8,198 bases of DNA from positions 1 to 8,198 of the forward strand of contig JAIJLI010000072.1 of NCBI GenBank assembly GCA_022722495.1, written 5' to 3'. The notes beneath the pieces are model-generated. The model had not been told where the DNA came from and searched no databases. It worked only from the letters and a program-made list of their open reading frames with translations. Both the position numbers and the translations under genes were made by a program. Source of the DNA: Dialister sp. (GTDB taxonomy: Bacteria; Bacillota; Negativicutes; Veillonellales; Dialisteraceae). Below, piece after piece: positions 5,876 through 8,198 of this stretch (position 1 is the stretch's first letter; each line of letters begins with the position of its first letter).

Positions 5876-6028
5876 TTTATATTTTACAGTTAATAGTTTA
5901 TAGTTTACAGTTGATTTTGTAGTAATTGGCTGATAACTTATAGATTTCTTGTGATTTTCTTGGTGGTTTCGAGAAAAAAGCGTAATTTTGGAGGCAGAAA
6001 TATAAACTAAATAATAGGAGATAAGATT
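5866..6028 (+). repeat. AT-rich tandem repeat plus promoter cassette, copy 1
   Basis: Aligns along its length with 6514-6672. Both start GGGAATAGCAG or GGGATAGCAG, contain two or more units of AGTTTATAGTTTACAGTTAAT type, and then a spacer with CTGATRACTT. They end in a promoter block TTTTCTTGGTRGTTTCGA, then AAAAAGCGTA, TTTTGG/C and GGCAGAA, just ahead of a start codon. No protein is encoded. It links repeat copy C to the 51-aa gene. Confidence 0.8.
5960..5990 (+). promoter_or_regulatory. Promoter of the 51-aa protein/GNAT module
   Basis: TTG at 5960-5962, a 20-nt spacer and TAATTTTG at 5983-5990 fit the Bacteroidetes -33/-7 pattern. The start codon is 38 bases further on, preceded by AGGAG at about 6016-6020. 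The same box pair with an identical spacer recurs at 6609-6639 and, less perfectly, at 7752-7782. Confidence 0.75.
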
Positions 6029-6184
6029 ATGGCATTAGCAATTAGTGGTATCCCTATGCTGACAGGTGATGAGGCTTTAGCTTTCAGAGAAAAAGCTGAA
6101 GAAACATTGAAGAAGCGTGGTAGCATAGATTTCTCAAAGCAACGTGCTGAGATGAAGGCTATTTTGGCAAAAGCAAAATTTTAA
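6029..6184 (+). CDS. Small hypothetical protein (51 aa), likely partner of the downstream GNAT gene
   Basis: The sequence starts MALAISGIPMLTGDEALAF and ends RGSIDFSKQRAEMKAIL with a short basic tail. It is soluble, mostly helical in look, and has no signal peptide or membrane segment. It sits 9 bp upstream of a GNAT acetyltransferase gene behind a shared promoter, the classical order antitoxin then toxin. I infer that it is the antitoxin-like or accessory partner of a GNAT toxin. It does not resemble the DUF1778 ribbon-helix-helix antitoxin of TacAT. ATG 6029 follows a TAGGAG ribosome site by about 9 bases. The frame is too short for many gene callers but has a promoter, a ribosome site and a coding-like sequence. 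Its partner is truncated, so it may now be an orphan. Confidence 0.75.
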   Translation: MALAISGIPMLTGDEALAFREKAEETLKKRGSIDFSKQRAEMKAILAKAKF

Positions 6185-6193
6185 GTTAGTATT

Positions 6194-6670
6194 ATGGGAT
6201 TTTTAGCAGACAAAACGGTGTTTTCACCATTGACAAAAGAAATATTGGAAGAATCTATTTCATTTTCATGTGGCAATGAAGACTTGGATGGATTCTTCCA
6301 TAATGATGCTGTGGCTTATTCCGAAAACTTGTTTGGTAAATCTTACTGCTATTATCTTGAGGAATCTAAGGCTGATGTCGTATGTGCCTTTACGGTTTCA
6401 AATGCAAGTATTTTCACGAAGTACTTGCCTAATGCGAGAAAGAAAAAGGTTGGAAAGCATGTTCCTCATATAAAACAGGATTTGATATATCCTGCTGTAC
6501 TTATAGGAAGATTGGGAATAGCAGTTTATAGTTTACTGTTAATAGTTTATAGTTTACAGTTGATTTCGTGGTTATTTGCTGATGACTTGCAGAATTCTTG
6601 CTTTTTTCTTGGTAGTTTCGAAGAAAAAGCGTATTTTTGCGGCAGAAGTGTTAAATATAGAAGGAATTGA
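6194..6670 (+). pseudogene. Truncated GNAT-family N-acetyltransferase (possible TA toxin), frame runs into a repeat
   Basis: GNAT enzymes move acetyl from acetyl-CoA to an amine; TA toxins of this fold acetylate charged tRNA. Residues 1-108 look native: FSCGNEDLDGFFHNDAVAY (about 24-42), FGKSYCYYL, VVCAFTVSNASI (about 62-73, strand region), and YPAVLIGRLG (99-108), the strand that leads into the acetyl-CoA loop. At nt 6514-6517 the sequence passes into promoter-cassette copy 2. The last 50 codons, starting IAVYSLLLIVYSLQL, are just translated repeat. The acetyl-CoA-binding R/Q-x-x-G-x-G/A loop and all later strands are absent, so no activity is expected. The full family would need roughly 50-70 more native residues. 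Start ATG 6194 is 9 bp after the 51-aa gene. Annotating it as a 158-aa protein would be misleading. Confidence 0.8.
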
Positions 6671-6672
6671 TT
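6514..6672 (+). repeat. AT-rich tandem repeat plus promoter cassette, copy 2
   Basis: Homologous to 5866-6028 over about 160 bp. AGTTTATAGTTTACTGTTAA is followed by TAGTTTATAGTTTACAGTTG, then CTGATGACTT and the promoter block. It interrupts the GNAT gene at its left edge and supplies the promoter of the Panacea operon at its right edge. Confidence 0.82.
6609..6639 (+). promoter_or_regulatory. Promoter of the Panacea toxin-antitoxin operon
   Basis: TTG at 6609-6611, a 20-nt spacer, TATTTTTG at 6632-6639, followed by CGGCAGAA. The gene starts 34 bases later, after a weak AGAAGGAA ribosome site. It is the best match to the Bacteroidetes consensus among the three related promoters. Confidence 0.78.
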
Positions 6673-7248
6673 ATGAGAAGTATGAATAAAATGTCGGCGG
6701 AGGATATCGCTAAGCTTAAGGCGGTAGCTTTGTATGTCTTGGACAAATGTGGTGAAACGGATTTCATTCATTTGTTTAAGATTATCTATTTTGCGGAAAG
6801 GAATCTCTATGCAAAATATGGTCAACATTTAGTTAAGGATACTTTTCTCGCCATGGAACACGGACCGGTTCCCTCTCATCTTTATGATGCCTTGAAATTA
6901 ATGAATGGCAAGGGAAACAATAAGGATGTCAAAGCTATTAGCGATTCTTTGTTACCTGCTGGTGGGGAATGCGCTTGGTTTTTTGTGAAAGCTGGCGAAA
7001 AGCCTGACTTGGACGAATTGAGTAAAGCTGAGATAGAAGCGTTGGATGCTGCCATTGATAAATACAAAGATATGGATACCAAGACTTTGTCTGAGCTATC
7101 TCATGATTCTGCCTGGCATGAGGCATGGGATAAGAATCATAATGCTGTTATGACCTCTCTGAATATTGCAAAAGCAGGTGATGCTTCTAATGAGTTTTTA
7201 GAGTATCTCCAGGAACAGGAATTTATAGATTCTATTTTGGAGGTTTAG
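6673..7248 (+). CDS. Panacea-domain (formerly DUF4065) antitoxin
   Basis: A 191-aa soluble protein. The Panacea domain is visible in LFKIIYFAERNLYAKYG (residues 34-50), followed by DTFLAMEHGPVPSHLYDALK (56-75), matching the K-x-x-YFA-x-R, G-x-x-L and HGPVP-x-x-x-Y-D signature. A second typical element, LSELSHDSAWHEAW, is at 139-152. The C-terminal tail EFLEYLQEQEFIDSI (174-188) is a likely helix. Panacea proteins neutralise a wide range of unrelated toxins encoded next to them (PanAT systems), probably by direct binding. The gene precedes a small orphan-looking gene by 3 bp, the expected antitoxin-toxin order. ATG 6673 is preferred to TTG 6667; ATG 6682 is possible. A SocA-like proteolysis-adaptor role, known for one relative, is the main alternative. 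Confidence 0.88.
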   Translation: MRSMNKMSAEDIAKLKAVALYVLDKCGETDFIHLFKIIYFAERNLYAKYGQHLVKDTFLAMEHGPVPSHLYDALKLMNGKGNNKDVKAISDSLLPAGGECAWFFVKAGEKPDLDELSKAEIEALDAAIDKYKDMDTKTLSELSHDSAWHEAWDKNHNAVMTSLNIAKAGDASNEFLEYLQEQEFIDSILEV

Positions 7249-7251
7249 GTT

Positions 7252-7728
7252 ATGGTGAACTTCAAAGAATTGCTGGGAAATAATAATCAGCTTCAAAACT
7301 TGCTCCTTGATACAGTTGAGGAGGGTGAAGTTTATCGCCTTTGTCTGACAAAAGAAGAAGGTATTATTCCTAAAAATAAAGGAGATGAAGGGAGAAAGAA
7401 GTTCTTTGTAGTTGTGGGTAGAGACCAAGAAGGAAATGCGATTGGTTTTGTACTTATCAACTCAGAAATCAATAAGCACCTTCCTGAAAGTAGAAGGAAA
7501 TTGCACTATTTATTGAAGGCTTCTGAGTATGAGTTTTTGGGTGACCAAGATAGATTTGTCGATTGCTCTGATTTTAAAAGAATTTCAAAGGAACGATTTG
7601 CAGAATTGTTTTCAATAGATAAGATGAAGGGAAAAATTAATAAGAATGATTTGGTAGAAATAAAAAAGGCCATTTGTTCTTATGAGAATGTTTCCATGAA
7701 GTTGTTGAAACGTTTTGGATTGATATAA
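7252..7728 (+). CDS. Putative toxin of the Panacea pair, possibly PemK/MazF-like
   Basis: A 158-aa soluble protein translated from ATG 7252, with GGAGG at 7239-7243 as a good ribosome site inside the end of the antitoxin gene; coupling is likely. Visible features are a helical start (residues 1-20) and GEVYRLCLTKEEGIIPK (25-41). The core KKFFVVVG...GNAIGFVLINSEIN (49-74) alternates strands like the small barrel of PemK/MazF endoribonucleases. After it come LPESRRKLHYLLKASEYEFL (77-96) and FVDCSDFKRISKERF (102-116), and a helical C-terminus. The place after a Panacea gene marks it as the probable toxin. The fold guess is weaker: I see the strand pattern but no residue-level catalytic proof. 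No frameshift or truncation is visible. Confidence 0.75.
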   Translation: MVNFKELLGNNNQLQNLLLDTVEEGEVYRLCLTKEEGIIPKNKGDEGRKKFFVVVGRDQEGNAIGFVLINSEINKHLPESRRKLHYLLKASEYEFLGDQDRFVDCSDFKRISKERFAELFSIDKMKGKINKNDLVEIKKAICSYENVSMKLLKRFGLI

Positions 7729-7737
7729 TAGGGAAAT

Positions 7738-7797
7738 TTATTGTGATTTTCTTGGTGGGTTAAAGATAAAGGCGTTACTTTGGCGGCAAAGTTATAA
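7738..7797 (+). repeat. Promoter-block repeat, copy 3 (short)
   Basis: TTATTGTGATTTTCTTGGTG, followed by a stretch to GGCGTTACTTTGGCGGCAAA, aligns with 5948-5999 and 6602-6646, but without the upstream tandem AT repeats. It contains TTG (7752-7754), a 20-nt spacer and TTACTTTG (7775-7782), a -7 box with one mismatch. It is followed by a 13-codon frame, ATG 7797 to TAA 7838 (MERSKNVKIKLPL), which runs into the end of the truncated PIN gene on the other strand. This looks like a promoter and gene start left behind after a deletion. Confidence 0.6.
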
Positions 7798-7821
7798 TGG
7801 AACGCTCAAAAAATGTTAAGA

Positions 7822-7977
7822 TTAAACTTCCTCTTTAATACCTAATATCTGAGCATTATATAAAGGTATAATACGATGAAGGAGCAAATTTTCTAGAACT
7901 CTAGCTGTTGAAGCATTTGAGTTGTGAGTGATAAGGGCTGATACAAATATGTCTGTATCAATGACTGCATATACCAT
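7822..7977 (-). pseudogene. Truncated PIN-domain toxin (51 aa)
   Basis: The frame starts MVYAVIDTDIFVSALI, the first strand and helix of PIN-family TA toxins, with the metal-binding Asp at residue 7 (Asp 9 replaces the usual Asn of DTN). It continues NASTARVLENLLLHRIIPLY and ILGIKEEV, then stops at 7822. Family members have about 140 residues and three to four acidic residues spread over the domain; here only the first third remains. The stop lies about 25 bp from promoter-block copy 3. PIN toxins are Mg-dependent ribonucleases, and this fragment should be inactive. It overlaps the upstream antitoxin gene by 20 bp, the usual coupled arrangement. A simple frameshift after GAAGTT was considered, but no continuation of the domain is evident beyond it. 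Confidence 0.78.
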
Positions 7978-8198
7978 TGCGTTCTTTTCTTAATCGTCTG
8001 ACTTCTCTGATTTCTTCATTGATTTCATCAAGCGTGAGCTCTGGGGTTTCACCTCTTTCTGCTTTAGCTCTAAGTTGCTTGAACGCAGCCTTTGCTTTTG
8101 CAGTCACTTCATCTTCTTCTTCATTTTTTGCTTGAATAGAGAATGGAATGCTCTTACTGCGAATTACTGCCTTTACAAAGATGTTGATGGCGGTATTC
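7958..8198 (-). CDS. RelB/DinJ-family antitoxin, C-terminal part (5' end outside window)
   Basis: Open from the window edge; 79 codons plus stop at 7958-7960. It begins NTAINIFVKAVI, followed by IPFSI, which is the end of the ribbon-helix-helix DNA-binding domain of RelB/DinJ antitoxins (usually S-T-A-I-N-I-F). A charged, mostly helical toxin-binding tail follows, with TPELTLDEINEEIREVRR near residues 51-68. The start codon and the DNA-contact strand lie beyond 8198. Its last 20 bp overlap the PIN toxin gene, so the two were translated together. RelB/DinJ antitoxins more often partner RelE/YafQ-fold toxins. Here the neighbour is a PIN toxin, now truncated, so the antitoxin may be an orphan. 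Confidence 0.85.
   Translation of the reverse strand, partial: NTAINIFVKAVIRSKSIPFSIQAKNEEEDEVTAKAKAAFKQLRAKAERGETPELTLDEINEEIREVRRLRKERNGICSH

Noticed and set aside
5871..5920. AT-rich tandem units as a CRISPR array or replication-origin iterons
   Set aside because: Units are short, degenerate and without unique spacers of fixed length; the same block recurs at 6521-6565, and no cas or replication-initiator gene is present.

Overview
The window reads as a Bacteroidales chromosome, most like Prevotella/Segatella. The grounds are promoters of the Bacteroidetes type (TTG at about -33, a 19-20 nt spacer, TAnnTTTG at about -7), mostly weak Shine-Dalgarno sites, and surface-polysaccharide genes typical of that order. 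It looks like an accessory, heavily rearranged stretch between capsule/LPS genes. No transposase, integrase, tRNA, rRNA or CRISPR array is visible.

Layout. 2-691 is the 3' part of a mannose-1-phosphate guanylyltransferase gene (manC). 692-1062 holds a dispersed repeat and a decayed second copy of the manC 3' end. 1063-3378 encodes a 771-aa ABC-type ATPase with a CPLC zinc-hook-like motif and a C-terminal Arg-Glu-His set, best explained as an RloC-like anticodon nuclease. 3376-3664 is a compact minus-strand transcription unit with its own promoter, strong hairpins, a 46-55 aa reading frame and a rho-independent terminator. 3716-4471 encodes a WecG/TagA/CpsF-family glycosyltransferase. Converging on it is a 30-aa membrane peptide gene with a well-formed promoter, 4474-4566. 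4587-5680 is a gene graveyard: a cut-off nucleotidyltransferase, a frameshifted HxGH cytidylyltransferase-like gene and a serially deleted FucP-like sugar permease.

From 5701 to the end the window carries small toxin-antitoxin-like modules separated by repeats. These are a 51-aa protein with a truncated GNAT acetyltransferase, an apparently intact Panacea-domain antitoxin with a putative small-domain toxin (6673-7728), and, on the minus strand, a RelB/DinJ-type antitoxin with a truncated PIN toxin. Two repeat families recur. One is a GC-rich palindrome-containing element of about 175 bp (copies at 773, 4793 partial, 5701). The other is an AT-rich tandem-repeat plus promoter cassette (copies at 5866 and 6514; the promoter part alone at 7738). 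Several broken genes lose homology exactly at, or very close to, an edge of one of these repeats.

How it fits together. The polysaccharide genes (manC, the GT26 glycosyltransferase, the pseudogenized nucleotidyl/cytidylyltransferases) suggest a variable surface-glycan locus. The RloC-like protein and TA modules suggest the same locus collects defence and addiction genes. The most likely complete, working systems are the RloC-like ATPase and the Panacea-toxin pair. The least described elements are the minus-strand unit after the RloC-like gene, the small membrane peptide and the repeated promoter cassette.
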